Positions 32,207 to 43,435 of a stretch of DNA of 64,000 nt are shown in pieces; position 1 is the stretch's first letter; each line of letters starts with the position of its first letter. Location of the stretch: positions 2,658 to 66,657 of the forward strand of contig DF241742.1 in assembly GCA_000507305.1 (NCBI GenBank). Reading direction: 5' to 3'. Made by a program: the position numbers and the translations under genes. Source of the DNA: Breviolum minutum Mf 1.05b.01. Its lineage: Eukaryota; Sar; Dinophyceae; Suessiales; Symbiodiniaceae. The notes below the pieces were generated by a model. The model ran no database searches. It had not been told where the DNA came from and saw only the letters and a program-made list of their open reading frames with translations.

Positions 32207-32892
32207 AGGCTATGCCGGCTATGCCCGGCTGGCTGCCAGGCCAATGGCATGTCCGAATCCTTTTTCGTGCATATAGACAGCTGCATAGATTTCATGATTT
32301 ATGTCAAGTGGGATGGACGCCAAAATCTCACAACCTGATGCCATGGCTTGGCTCCCAGAGAGGGCCAGTGACTGGTGCAGCCAAACAAGCCTTTTTTCAG
32401 TGCAGGATCCGCAAGTTTCTGCATGGGAGAACGAACCACTGTTCTCTCCTGTGGGTTTTACAGATGCTCATTCTGCATTTTCATAAATTCATGGGCCAAA
32501 CAACACGGCCGAAGTGCGCTTTCGGCGCCAACAGCCAAGGTCTGAAGTTCTTGTGGAAAATCATGTTCAATCCATGGACCCTTTTAGAATTCCATGCGGG
32601 GATTATCCAAAATAGGACCAGTGGTGAAAACCATCCGAAATGACGCGAAAGATGATGGATTTTTTTGGGCGACACTTTGGGTTTGATTCGACACGTTGCA
32701 GGAAACCACCGTTTCTATGGTCAGTTGGTCCGGTTGTTTCTATGGAATTACTAAAGGAAGAAGCGAAACTCCCAGTTATAGCAATCTCAGTTGTACTATA
32801 TATTAACTTTAACGATGTTTCATGGTCCATAATCGTAAATTGATGCTCTGACAGCATGAACTGCTTCTTTCGCTAAGCACATAAAAAACGCG
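32207..32892. other. Spacer; no confirmed gene
   Basis: Downstream of the PAN/Apple stop there is a weak plus-strand stretch near 32310-32400 (PDAMAWLPERASDWCSQT), but no splice context supports it. Nothing else is recognisable. Confidence 0.35.
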
Positions 32893-33935
32893 ACCTGGCC
32901 AGAAGGATGCGGCCAGCGGAACGAGAAAACCAGAAAACGAGAAAACCAGAAAACCGAGAAAACCGAGAAAACCAGAAAACGAGAAATTGAAAACCAGAAA
33001 ACAGGAACACTTTTGGCCGTTTTCGGGCTTTCGTCGTTTTCGCCGTTTTCGCGTTTTCGGGTTTTCGCCGTTTTCGCGTTTTCNNNNNNNNNNNNNNNNN
33101 NNNNNNNNNNNNNNNNNNNNNNNNNNNNNNNNNNNNNNNNNNNNNNNNNNNNNNNNNNNNNNNNNNNNNNNNNNNNNNNNNNNNNNNNNNNNNNNNNNNN
33201 NNNNNNNNNNNNNNNNNNNNNNNNNNNNNNNNNNNNNNNNNNNNNNNNNNNNNNNNNNNNNNNNNNNNNNNNNNNNNNNNNNNNNNNNNNNNNNNNNNNN
33301 NNNNNNNNNNNNNNNNNNNNNNNNNNNNNNNNNNNNNNNNNNNNNNNNNNNNNNNNNNNNNNNNNNNNNNNNNNNNNNNNNNNNNNNNNNNNNNNNNNNN
33401 NNNNNNNNNNNNNNNNNNNNNNNNNNNNNNNNNNNNNNNNNNNNNNNNNNNNNNNNNNNNNNNNNNNNNNNNNNNNNNNNNNNNNNNNNNNNNNNNNNNN
33501 NNNNNNNNNNNNNNNNNNNNNNNNNNNNNNNNNNNNNNNNNNNNNNNNNNNNNNNNNNNNNNNNNNNNNNNNNNNNNNNNNNNNNNNNNNNNNNNNNNNN
33601 NNNNNNNNNNNNNNNNNNNNNNNNNNNNNNNNNNNNNNNNNNNNNNNNNNNNNNNNNNNNNNNNNNNNNNNNNNNNNNNNNNNNNNNNNNNNNNNNNNNN
33701 NNNNNNNNNNNNNNNNNNNNNNNNNNNNNNNNNNNNNNNNNNNNNNNNNNNNNNNNNNNNNNNNNNNNNNNNNNNNNNNNNNNNNNNNNNNNNNNNNNNN
33801 NNNNNNNNNNNNNNNNNNNNNNNNNNNNNNNNNNNNNNNNNNNNNNNNNNNNNNNNNNNNNNNNNNNNNNNNNNGTTTTCGCGTTTTCGCGTTTTCGTGT
33901 TCCGCCGGCGGCATCCCCGCGGCCGGGACACAGAT
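32893..33935. repeat. Large fold-back repeat interrupted by an assembly gap
   Basis: The left end (GGATGCGGCCAGCGGAACGA followed by GAAAACC repeats) and the right end (GTTTTCGCG repeats followed by GTTCCGCCGGCGGCATCC) are inverted copies of each other. Near 33005 the left part already switches from GAAAAC to GTTTTCG words. The middle is unknown because of the gap. The structure looks like a long hairpin or a satellite with inverted arms, which would also explain failed assembly. Confidence 0.7.
33084..33874. other. Assembly gap (791 N)
   Basis: A run of N with no sequence information. Open frames reported across it have no meaning. The gap size may be an estimate rather than a measured length. 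Confidence 0.99.
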
Positions 33936-34576
33936 TTCGTGTGCACAGTTCTTTCGGACATTTTGAATTTTCAACTTGCAAAGGAACCGTAAGAATGGTG
34001 TTTAGACCGACAACAACAACTTATCTAGAGCAAACTATAAAACTCGTATCTAATAGCAGGACTTGAACCTGGGATATCCCCAAACAAATTCCTTAACTTC
34101 CGAAGTGCAGTTTTACTAGCCCTTTTCCATCAACCTCAAGAGAAAATTGAAAAGCCTCAAACAAAACAGTACTTGTCCATCGGCCTCAAGAAACTGACCA
34201 CAAAAACGTGAAAGCGGCGTATAGAATCAAAATGAATCAAAGGTTGCAATTCGTTTATGTTTGCCCCCGCTCACGCTCATTCACGTTAATTTCACGCCTT
34301 CGCCCTAGTTTTTTGCGAGGCTGTTCGCGGTTTCTTGATGTCTTCTCACGCTCACTCACGCGAAAGTCTGGCTTGTTGTGGTCGTTCGTGCGTAGCATAA
34401 GTGTGCCTATAGATACCAATCCTGTGTTAACGATCGACCAACGACCTAGTTAAACTAGGGTTTTTGCCAAAGGCCTAGTTTCACTTCACATAGGCTAACC
34501 GGGTATCCATTCGCTGGCGGTTTCTCTATCCCGGGCTGTAACTTCTCCTCAATGGGAATTTGTCATTCATCATTTA
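33936..34576. other. No gene identified; decayed tRNA-like arm on minus strand
   Basis: Mostly featureless DNA. On the minus strand at about 34050-34075 a T-arm-like CCAGG-TTCAAGT-CCTGC motif appears with four of five stem pairs, but there is no complete cloverleaf. A short Arg/Ser-rich open stretch at 34208-34453 is not convincing. Confidence 0.35.
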
Positions 34577-34672
34577 CGAGGGTTAAACCCCTATTTATGG
34601 TGGTTAATCCCCTAATTATGGTCGTTAATACCCCATTTATAGTGGTTTATACCACATTTATAGTGGTATGGA
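34577..34672. repeat. 21-22 base minisatellite (GGTTAA...ATTTATAGT)
   Basis: Four to five tandem units of the type GGTTAAACCCCTATTTATGGT occur, with small substitutions toward GGTTTATACCACATTTATAGT. Related words recur at 25675-25700 and 35280-35400. Confidence 0.75.
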
Positions 34673-35269
34673 TTTTCTCAATCGACATCGGGGTACCTTG
34701 TTCGCACAAGACCTTGCGCAAGTTGGGGTATTAAACTTCTATGGCTGCGGGTCAACAATAAGGACCCCCGCAAAAAGGGTCCTTGCACAGGCAGTGCCAT
34801 ATAGTGGACCCACTACACAGTAAACACTATACTTGGGGGGGTCCATAAACAGTGATTCCATTGGGATTATCAGATATCTGAACTTGAAACTTGCACGCAT
34901 CAGAACGACACAAGCTGCCATTTTGTTGGGTACTGAAACTCCAAGGCTGCCCATGTATGCATACCGAAGGTTCAACTAGTCGACAAATCGGCAAAACACT
35001 TTCAATGGGTTTCACTAGTCAACAACCTGGGCTGTAACCACTCTTCATGATGGGTTTGGTTCCGCTTTTTGTTTAAACAAAACGACCCTGAAAGTACCTC
35101 ATAAGAATCCAGCAGATATGTGCAGTGACAGCTGTGCCTTCAAACGCGCCCATGCTCAAGGTGCGGAAATACAGCCTGTCACTGCACGAGCCCAGACGAC
35201 GAGCACGGGCGCCCGCAAACCATGTGGACAGGGACTCGTGACATTTGCAACTGCCCAAGCAGTTCTGGT
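34673..35269. other. No confirmed gene
   Basis: A GC-richer patch at 35118-35260 can be read on both strands (plus: AHAQGAEIQPVTARAQT), but no motif or paired splice sites decide it. Confidence 0.3.
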
Positions 35270-35402
35270 GGTGCTCACTACCATCATTTGGGTGTTGGTT
35301 GGACCACCATGATAGTGGTTAATTACACCACCAATTGTAGTGTCTAAACCACCGCTATGATGGTGGTTAAACTATCATTGGTAGTGTCTAAACCATCATT
35401 TG
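35270..35402. repeat. Diverged ACCAC-TATGATAGTGGTTAA repeat cluster
   Basis: Words such as ACCACCATGATAGTGGTTAA, CACCACCAATTGTAGTGTCT and ACCATCATTTGG recur three to four times with local inversions (CCACCATGATAGTGG is nearly palindromic). They resemble the 34577 minisatellite and short fold-back elements. Confidence 0.6.
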
Positions 35403-35819
35403 GCTGTTCCTTTAGCAAAGGTGAACTTAAGATTTTAAAAGACCGCAGTTGTTTTGGCACAAGGAATAAAACAAAAAAACTCAAATTAAGATGAAATGAA
35501 AATGAAACCAAAATGAAACCAAAATGAAGACTAAAACCAAACAAAAAGGCTAAATTATTTTTTTGGCTGACTTTTTGAATCTCAAGGATAGCCACCATTT
35601 TAGAAGTGTTCGGAAGAGGCAGTTTAGACTCTAGCTTGTACTGGGTACATCTTGTTTTAGCTACGGAAGTCTTAGGAGAAGACTTGAGTTTTGCTTTAGT
35701 TTGAGTTACGTTTGCACTAAGGCTTGAGGAAGGCTTGCTGAGTTTCACTCAACACACTGACCGTGTGGACTTCATGGCTCAAGAGCGGCAGGTGAAAAAG
35801 GCCCGCGTCTCTCGTACGT

Positions 35820-36240
35820 GGTTTTCACACATTCCCCGTTCCCGATTCCTTGTTCCCCCATTCCTTCCCGTCCCAGTCCCATCGCGTTTCCATGTCGTTC
35901 TCATCTCGTTCTCCTCGGCCGTTTTCCGTTGCTGTTGTCCGTCGCATGTTGCGGTTGCGTTGCCGTTGCGTTACCGTTCCCCGTTCGCCGCGCGCCGTTG
36001 CAGTCGCTCCTCCCCTTGCTGTTCCCCATTGCCGTTCTCGGTTGCCGTTGCACTTTGCCCGCTGCTGTTGCGGTTGCGTGTTCCGCATTGCCGTTGCCCG
36101 TTGTCGTTGCATTGCCGTTACGTTGCCGTCGCGTTCCCGTTGCCGTTGCGTTGCCGTCGCGTGGCCGTTGCATTGCCATTGCGTTGCCGTTGCGTTCCCG
36201 TCGCCGTTGCCTTTTGGTTTGGTTTGGTTTGGTTGCGTTC
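35820..36240. repeat. Degenerate CGTTGC / CCGTTG low-complexity block
   Basis: About 400 bases of CCGTTG, GTTGCC, GTTCCC words occur with strong T/C/G strand bias and almost no A. All three plus frames and several minus frames stay open through it, which marks the open frames as compositional artefacts. Confidence 0.8.
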
Positions 36241-36659
36241 GGTTGGTTTGCTTTAGTTTGGTAGTTTAGTTTAAGTTTCGTTGTTTCTTTGGTTGTTTAG
36301 TGGTACCGTTGGAGATTGATGACCTATGTCACAAGGCCATTTCCTTCCAACTTAGGCTGCGAAGGTCTTGTACAAATTTAACAACAAACATCAGTATCGT
36401 TCAGATCTGTCATGGTGCAGGTTGGCGACGAGTAAAATGACCTTCCTTGGTTCGCTGTTTAAAGATGCACCACAGGGTAACATGCAGTTCACGGCGTTTT
36501 TTCCCTTTCTGGGTCAAGCCGTATTTTGTCGATTTGTTAAATAAAGGCCTCAGCAGTTGCCAAAATTGGTGGCAGTCGTTCGCTCAGGTGTGTTCGTGTG
36601 GTCAAGTGCAAGCTAGAGTTGCATACGTTTGTTTTTGGCCCCAGGGAAGTTGGACAATA

Positions 36660-36830
36660 GGCAATGTGGGACAGTTCTAAAGGTTATGGAGAGAGGTTCC
36701 GAATTTGTTTTGCGAAAAGAAGACGTGTGGGATTTACAGGCAAATTGCGGCTGCGTGCTCAAAAATTTGTTGTTGGAAATCCAACAGCCAGCTGCCAAAC
36801 CACCATTTGCCTTCCAATCCTGCCTAAAAT
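36660..36830 (+). CDS. Candidate exon, unknown protein
   Basis: The stretch reads GTVLKVMERGSEFVLRKEDV then WDLQANCGCVLKNLLLEIQQ. The FVLRKEDVWDL segment vaguely resembles the region before the first membrane span of some ABC half-transporters, but this is too short to claim. It lies 5' of the membrane-protein gene at 37114 and in the same direction. Confidence 0.25.
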
Positions 36831-37113
36831 TCCTTCTGTCTGACGGCCTTGTCGCTTGTCACAGCACCATGTTTTTGTGGAACCGCTGTCCATGTTGCTG
36901 CTCACGTTGCTTTTACAAATCATCCTGACGTCTTAGTGATGTCAGTGAAGTGACAATGCATGTGGCATGTGCACTGACTAAGTCATAACTCTGTTGGACT
37001 ACAACTTGCATCATGACTTTCAGGGATGCACATCAGCACATAAGCGACTTAGCAATTCACAACATTGGTAGTGACTATACTCACAATCATCATCGCTGAC
37101 TTCGGTGCCAGCC

Positions 37114-38343
37114 ATGGAAAGCAATGGGTGTCAAGAGTCAGACATGAAAAACATTGATGCCAGGGAGGAGTCAACAAAGGTGGACTCTGCAAACGGCAAA
37201 GCCAAGGGAGACCTCTGCAACACTCGTGTGCAACGATGCCATCAAATTGTGAAAATGCCTCCAAACACCTGGGGATCCTTCATTTTGTCGACAATCATGT
37301 ACAAGCATTGGCTTTCGGGCGATTGCTTTGAGGGCGAGTTCTTCATCGTCGGTGGAATCCAAATAGCTGGCCTTGTTTGTAGTATTGTGACTCAGTGGGT
37401 GTTGATCGACTTTTTGGGGCAACTTGCTGCTGCCCGTCACGATCCTGATCTAGAACATTATCAAACATTTGAAAGTGAATGTAACCCCAGATATGGAGAT
37501 GCCACATTTACCTGCACGTTGCTTCTTTTGGGGCAAGTTACGAGCAATGAGGTTAGGGAAACAGTCTCAATGTGGAAGTTCATCAACCAGATTCCAAGTC
37601 TGTATCAAAGTCGCCCGGAAGAACACGACAACATAGTCGACCAGACCTCGCTGGTCACCGTGGTCTGGGAAGATTCTGACAACAACATCGGGAAGCCAAC
37701 TACCGGTATTGGGTACCTGCATTCATTGTTGCTTTACACCGTACTTGTTTGGAAGGCTGCTTTTGCTTTTTGGCTTGGCGTGAACTCCTTTGATTTTGTC
37801 ATGCACACCCAAGAAGACCACGAGATCTTGTTGAACTGCACTGCCACATTGTTCATTTGTGAGATCGATGACATTGTCTTCAAGGTAGTGAACCCAACTT
37901 CCTTACAGCGTATGTTCGAGGCATATCCTGCTTTTTATGACCCCTCTTTGAAAGAGAAAGTCTCTAGTTGCAAGGACTTCTTGAGCTGGATTTTCAGATG
38001 TTGCCCATCAGAGCCAGACAAAAAGGACAAGGGACTATCTGACCAAAAACCACCCTGGATTCAAATTGCGTTGTACGGATCACTGCCTCCGGCGATGACG
38101 TTGATCACCAACTATCTTCTCTACGATTTCTACTGCCGTGACTTCGTCCATGAGAACATAGACCCAGCTGTATTCGATCAACAGAGGTGGTACTACATTA
38201 GCATGTTTCTGTTGTTTTTTGGTCTGGGTTTATCGATTGGCGTCGCCATTTGGATGGTGGCAAATGGGTGTGAATGGTGCAGGGAGTGGGTGCAGCGATT
38301 TTTTAAATCGCCCACACCACCCACACTGAAAGACACAGAATGA
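37114..38343 (+). CDS. Four-helix integral membrane protein, function unknown (409 aa, intronless)
   Basis: The start was placed at the ATG at 37114 (GCCATGG context); the frame is open a little further upstream, but only with a GTG. The N-terminal ~65 residues are hydrophilic. Predicted membrane spans by eye are ~76-101, 201-224, 315-337 and 359-383, with a soluble loop at 102-200 rich in acidic residues and a Lys/Asp-rich linker at 300-313. The segment LFICEIDDIVFKVVNPTS (246-263) between spans 2 and 3 looks like a motif I associate with uncharacterised dinoflagellate membrane proteins. The C-terminus is Cys/Trp-containing (CEWCREW) and then proline-rich. No enzyme or channel signature (no S4 arginine ladder, no pore motif) is visible. 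A single uninterrupted exon contrasts with the exon-rich CFAS and kinase genes and may indicate retroposition. Confidence 0.8.
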   Translation: MESNGCQESDMKNIDAREESTKVDSANGKAKGDLCNTRVQRCHQIVKMPPNTWGSFILSTIMYKHWLSGDCFEGEFFIVGGIQIAGLVCSIVTQWVLIDFLGQLAAARHDPDLEHYQTFESECNPRYGDATFTCTLLLLGQVTSNEVRETVSMWKFINQIPSLYQSRPEEHDNIVDQTSLVTVVWEDSDNNIGKPTTGIGYLHSLLLYTVLVWKAAFAFWLGVNSFDFVMHTQEDHEILLNCTATLFICEIDDIVFKVVNPTSLQRMFEAYPAFYDPSLKEKVSSCKDFLSWIFRCCPSEPDKKDKGLSDQKPPWIQIALYGSLPPAMTLITNYLLYDFYCRDFVHENIDPAVFDQQRWYYISMFLLFFGLGLSIGVAIWMVANGCEWCREWVQRFFKSPTPPTLKDTE

Positions 38344-39779
38344 CAAAGCATTTGAGCCGCAAGAGGTGTTAACAGGTAGTTAGTCACGCCCTCCGTGGTC
38401 CAAGACCCGGGTGGCCCGGAAGCCAGCTTCCTTGTACTGATTTATGCATTTCTACTGAGCTCAGGAACTCTGTGAACATTATATTACATTAGACATTTGG
38501 ACGTTGAGAAAGCTACCATGTGGTACAGTTGTATAGATATATGAACCGACGATCAATGTGTACACAAAGGTACTTACCTATGAGTACTTTGAAAAGACAT
38601 TATAGGGCAGTAGATCAGTAATTCATTGCAGTTCCCTAGCAGGTGTGTGTATACTGTATTTACATTTGTATACACATGCATATACACGTCGTTGTTGCTT
38701 TGGCCTTTCTTGAATGTCTTCCTGGCTTCAGATCTTACCTGAAGAGATTGAGCGGTGATTGCCCGGCTAGTTTTTTTTTCCCGGCCCGTGTTTGAGTTGG
38801 TGGTGTTGGTGGTTTGGACTCCGGACAAACCCGGATGAAGAGATGGTCACTAGAGGGCCCGGGAGGGCAGTACTTTGGAAAATGTGGGGCGGGATGATTT
38901 AGGCAGGGAAGCCCCATACAGGTTCAAACCATCAGGCTCCGCCGCCAGTGGCTGAAACTTGCTGGCTTTTTTCGGCAATGGCTGCGAAGCAAGAAACATC
39001 CGACTTGGAAGCAGCTTCCATCAAGTTGTTGTTGGATCAACTATGATGCTTTGGGTGACAATTGTACGTCTACTTCGCATACCAAAGATTCCAAAACCTA
39101 TCAATCCGTTGATTTCAGTAGTTAATGGAGACAAGTAAATGGCCTACAGTGCCTACAGAATAGTTCTATTGTCAGTTTGAATGTCCAAACACGTTGTTAC
39201 ACCTCTGTTTGATGTGCAAAAACTCTTGCAGGGTATGTGCGTGTTGCGAGCACTTGATTTTGTACATTGTGAGCGATGAATGGCACGTTGTCCCCCAAAA
39301 CATGCCTGCAAAAGACATTTTTGTGTGGATCCAGAGAGGATCAGATGCGTTAGTGCTAGCTGCTAGATCAAAGATTTTTGGTGAATGGTGGAGTGCGACA
39401 ATTTGCCTGTATGTCAGCTTGGTTCAAACCGAAAGATCCGAAAGGAGCCAAACATTAAACATACATACCGAATTGCGGTCCAATTCAATTTGGTCACACA
39501 GATACACCCGAATACTGTTTGTGGCATCGCCACCATGTTTCAGCAGACCAGAAACAACATGGATATACTACAAGTGAGGGAACTGAAAGGAACCGGAGAG
39601 TTGAGGATTTTGTATCTTTTTCATGGGCAACTACAGACAGAAGGCAAAAATTCTGAAAATACATCTGGGCGGAACCAATGCACAAAAAAAGACATAGCAT
39701 GATGTAACACCATCATATAATACAACGGACTGTTCATATCGACTGTGAATCTCATGGCAGATTTCCGCTTTGAGGTGGG
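38344..39779. other. Intergenic; nothing confirmed
   Basis: The 3' flank of the membrane-protein gene and ~1 kb of AT-rich DNA show no exon with splice support. Open stretches on both strands near 39190-39700 overlap antisense and are not protein-like. Confidence 0.4.
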
Positions 39780-39955
39780 TTGTTTGCGACTATTCGTGGG
39801 AGTTCATGGGAGAAATGGGGTCCGGGACCTGGGGCCGTCCCGGGTCCAGCACTTTGACCAATCAGGAGAGCTTGGCTTCAGAGCTTCAAAGCTTGCAGCA
39901 GCGATTACTCCGAGAGTATCGCCAGGTCCAAGTCAGTGACAGAGAGGACACAGAT
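39780..39955 (+). CDS. Candidate coiled-coil exon, unknown protein
   Basis: The frame reads SSTLTNQESLASELQSLQQR followed by LLREYRQVQVSDREDTD, a heptad-like helix rich in Leu, Gln, Glu and Arg. Codon composition differs from the AT-rich flanks. No partner exon could be assigned. Confidence 0.35.
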
Positions 39956-40306
39956 TGGCAAATTGTTTTTTCTTCAAATGTCTTGTTTTACAGTTTCACG
40001 GGATGGTTGAGGCTTTGCGTGTTCTAAATGTTGCAACTCTCTGAATGCGAGAGTGTTGTGGCAAATGTGCCATGAAATATGTATGGGCCTGGGGTGTTTT
40101 ATAAGCATCCATGTATTTTATCTGCGAAAATGGGGCTCCCCCCAAGCTAAAACTGGCCTGTTGCTGAAGGATATGCCCATTGCACCTCCGGGTGCGGGCG
40201 AATTTTAAAAAACAACTCGACATCTCTTGTCATAAGAGCGATGTTTGTGCGATGTGGGCAGAGGTCCGTCTTTGACATCAGCATTCCTTTTCCAGTTATC
40301 ATTGCT

Positions 40307-40735
40307 TCACATGTTCTGCATTTTACTTCTCACACTCCGGACTGCACACTCAGTTGCCGTGGCCATCGGATCCAACCAGAAAATTGAATTATATATCGCT
40401 TTCTGACTATTTTTGAGTTGTTTGAAAACTGTTTTGGTGTCGCTGGAAAATCCAGCCGTGGCAGTTTCAAGTGCAGTTGATACTCGCTGGTAATCCTGGG
40501 ATACGATGATTATGGGCTTTAGTGACCACTTTACGCAACTATGCGTGTTGATGTGATCGATTTCAGTGGGAGAACACGTTTTCTTCAATTTTGCGCCGAT
40601 TTGAACCGACAAAGTTGAACATCCCTGTTGGGATGAGCTAATGAATCCAACATCCGAATATCCAGCATCAAAAACCACATAATCTTTGACCCATGAATGA
40701 AAATGAAGATGTGCAGTATTATATGACCTCCGCAC
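40307..40735 (-). CDS. Candidate minus-strand open frame, 142 codons
   Basis: A continuous minus-strand frame with protein-like content (KDYVVFDAGYSDVGFISSS near the start, VFKQLKNSQKAIYNSIFW near the end) lies in a region where the plus strand has frequent stops. No domain is recognised. It could be an exon of a larger gene or chance. Confidence 0.3.
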   Translation of the reverse strand: MRRSYNTAHLHFHSWVKDYVVFDAGYSDVGFISSSQQGCSTLSVQIGAKLKKTCSPTEIDHINTHSCVKWSLKPIIIVSQDYQRVSTALETATAGFSSDTKTVFKQLKNSQKAIYNSIFWLDPMATATECAVRSVRSKMQNM

Positions 40736-41137
40736 TAAATGAAATATGCCATTTGCTTTCTTCAGCTGCTCAAAATATGTCTCAAAACCAGGACGGCGGC
40801 AGGATGTTTGCTGAGAGGCCTCGTTGGAACTTGATGAACAAAAGTTGGATGTTGGCTCCTATTCAGTGACTTTGCTAGAAATGGTTGATTAAAAAAACTC
40901 CTTTGGTTCCTTTCAAACTTGAGCTACGACATCTTCTACTGAGATAGGGGGTGCTTGAAACACATACGTGAAACGCAAATGTGTAGAAGTCATAGGCTTC
41001 AATGTGCAAGTGAGTGGCCATTCTGCATTATTTGCTTCATTCGGACTGTCCCAGCTATGTTGGTTCAAAGAACACATGCAAGTGTGCAAGTCTCAAATTC
41101 CAAAGGAAGTGACTTTAAGAGACTTTGAACTGGATCC

Positions 41138-41629
41138 ATGTCATCAGAGATGCGAAAAGCCTTGAAATTCACCAGGATGTGCAAGTATTGGAGTTCCAAG
41201 CGCTGTGTCATGGGAGATGATTGTAACTTTGCCCACTCCAGCAAGGAGTTGCGAGTAGCAGACTTGACTGCCACCCAGCTTTGTTATGCCTTCTCTCGCA
41301 CTGGTCGATGCAGCAAGGGGGACACATGCACTTTTGCACATGGCCAGAAAGAACTACGCCCAGTACCTCTCTGTAGAGAAAAAGAACATCGTGTGAAAGA
41401 AGAACAGATCTACTTGGAGACTTTGGCTGATACCTTGAGGTTGAAGTCTCACCTCATCAATTTTTCTGATCTATCAGATCTCTCTTTCCGACCTCCTCCT
41501 GGCTTGGATTTTCCTGGCTTAAGCTATCAGTGTCAAAGTCCTTTGGGCAATGAGGATGCTTCCTTTGCATCACAGTCTACACGCAGTGATTCTGAGGACA
41601 GTGACACATCCCCAACGTTCTGGCTTTAA
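41138..41629 (+). CDS. Tandem CCCH zinc-finger protein, copy 1 (163 aa)
   Basis: Two CCCH fingers lie close together: residues 15-33 with spacing C-x7-C-x5-C-x3-H (CKYWSSKRC...CNFAH) and residues 49-68 with C-x8-C-x5-C-x3-H (CYAFSRTGRC...CTFAH). Each is followed by an S/GKELR-type lead-out (SSKELRVAD, GQKELRPVP). This is the tandem arrangement of RNA-binding CCCH proteins that control mRNA stability or translation. The C-terminal half is Ser/Asp-rich and ends in TSPTFWL, with a PPPGLDF proline motif at ~128. The ATG is followed by MSSEMRKALKF and the frame is single-exon. It differs from copies 2 and 3 at only a few residues (here LADTLRL and FPGLSYQ). Confidence 0.9.
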   Translation: MSSEMRKALKFTRMCKYWSSKRCVMGDDCNFAHSSKELRVADLTATQLCYAFSRTGRCSKGDTCTFAHGQKELRPVPLCREKEHRVKEEQIYLETLADTLRLKSHLINFSDLSDLSFRPPPGLDFPGLSYQCQSPLGNEDASFASQSTRSDSEDSDTSPTFWL

Positions 41630-43435
41630 GATGCAAGACCTTGTTCTGTCAACTTGGGGCAGTGGTTCTTTCCCTGTTCCCAGACTGTTTGAGCAAGGCA
41701 AATGCTTCAAATGTACTGCACTTACTTGATTCAGTGTTCAGAGCCAAGTGCGAGAAGTTTTCGGATGTAGCCATCTTGTTTTTTTGCGAGTGCACGTTCG
41801 CTTGCACCCAGTGGTCCTTCTTCAGTTCAGATTACGAAGAATCTTCAATGCTGTCTTCAATGCCATTGTTTGGTGTTGTAGACGTTACCAAGAGCAGATG
41901 AAAAGAACAGGGCGGTTGACATGTCAGCACAATGTGTGGTCTTTGAGGCATCCACGAAGGAACGTGCAGATGTTCGTAAAGCACCAGCCATACAGCATAT
42001 TGGTCTAAAGACAATCTTTGAACCTTGCGCTTTGTACATCTTTGTACCAGGGAAGAAGATGATACGAGGTTCACTATGTGTCCCAAATCGTGTCCAACGA
42101 AACGTACTTCTGTATTCTGGATAGTACGACAGTGGCTGGTAGGAGGTTTACATGTTGTAAGACATGAAGATGTTTGCCTATTGAGATAGCTTTGACTTGG
42201 ATCACTTTGTAGCATTCTCATGAATCACAGCTCTTCAGGTGGCTACAACCTGGGCAAAATGTGCAGGTGGAATCTTGGCATGTCTGGAATGTGTGTAGTT
42301 TCTGTAGTTTTTGATGTGGTTTCGCATGTGTCCATCTTGTAAGACTACCATTTGGCAATCACATGAATTGGAGACTGGGTGCAATGTGCAAGTGAAGGAG
42401 TAACCAACAAGGATCGGCTGAGATAAACTCAGCACTTTCCGCTGATAGGAGGTCAAGAAAGAGAAGCATGGTGACAACGATGCTACATTTCAGGTTTCAA
42501 GTTTGATTTTTTGCCGTACTTGGGAAGCTTGTCTCTTTTGAGTAGACTAGATAATATGGTATTTGTCAACTGTGGGTCAACTACAGCAGATCAGTGATGA
42601 TCAGTGGCAGGTACGGCAGGAGAAAGAGTGTATAGTAAGCACATAGAATCTCTGCGAGGTGTTTTGCCGAAGAGTTCAGTGGTTTCACTTTATTAGCATG
42701 TGTAAATCGAGATGCTTGCCCTTGTGCTGTAGGTCATCTCAAAAGCTTTGATTTCATATCAACCGCAACTATCTTATTTGATGTCTTCTTTGCAAAACAT
42801 CTCCAAAGCATGACCAAAAAATATGCGCACTTTCACCTACAAAACACAATGAATCACAAAAAAGACACTTGAAATTTCTGGATTTTTTTTTTCGCAGAAA
42901 ACTTGTAGTGCCAACAATATTTTGTATTTTTGAAACCGCGGGTGGATTGCATGTTGCATCATTTTGCGCTCTCCTTGGAGAAAGACACATTGGAAATGAT
43001 CGATTTTGGTAGAAACCTTTGGTTAGATCGAATTTTGAGATAAAAAAACATGGAAATCATGTGAAAAGATCCCACCAGTCGAAAGTCTCCCGACCCAACT
43101 TGCGTCTCATCGAGGAGATCTTCGGAGCTTTAGCCTCATTCTGAAGGTGTGACGGTTGGATGATTGCAGGATGGAATCATTCTCAGGATTGACTTTTAAT
43201 TTTGGAGTCTTTTCGATACTTTAGACACGACATCTTCTACTGAGATAGGGCTGCTTGGAACACATACGTGAAACGCATGTGTAGAAGTCGTAGGCTTCAA
43301 TGTGCAAGTGAGTGGACATTGTGCATTGTTTGCTTCATTCGGACTGTCCCAGCTATGTTGGTTCAAAGAACACATGCAAGTGTGCAAGTCTCATATTCCA
43401 AAGGAAGTGACTTGAAGTGACTTTGAACTGGATCC

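Noticed and set aside
32809-34066. Open frames of 317-390 codons on both strands
   Set aside because: They run through the N gap and GTTTTCG repeats, so they are artefacts.
34577-34672. Regular 21-22 base repeats considered as a CRISPR array
   Set aside because: Units are contiguous and degenerate with no spacers, in a eukaryotic genome.
35761-35783. CCGTGTGGACTTCATGGCTCAAG, partly matching the spliced leader
   Set aside because: Only the last nine bases match well and the middle does not; no coding frame follows, only low-complexity DNA.
35735-36270. Overlapping open frames of 92-173 codons on both strands
   Set aside because: They come from the CGTTGC low-complexity composition.
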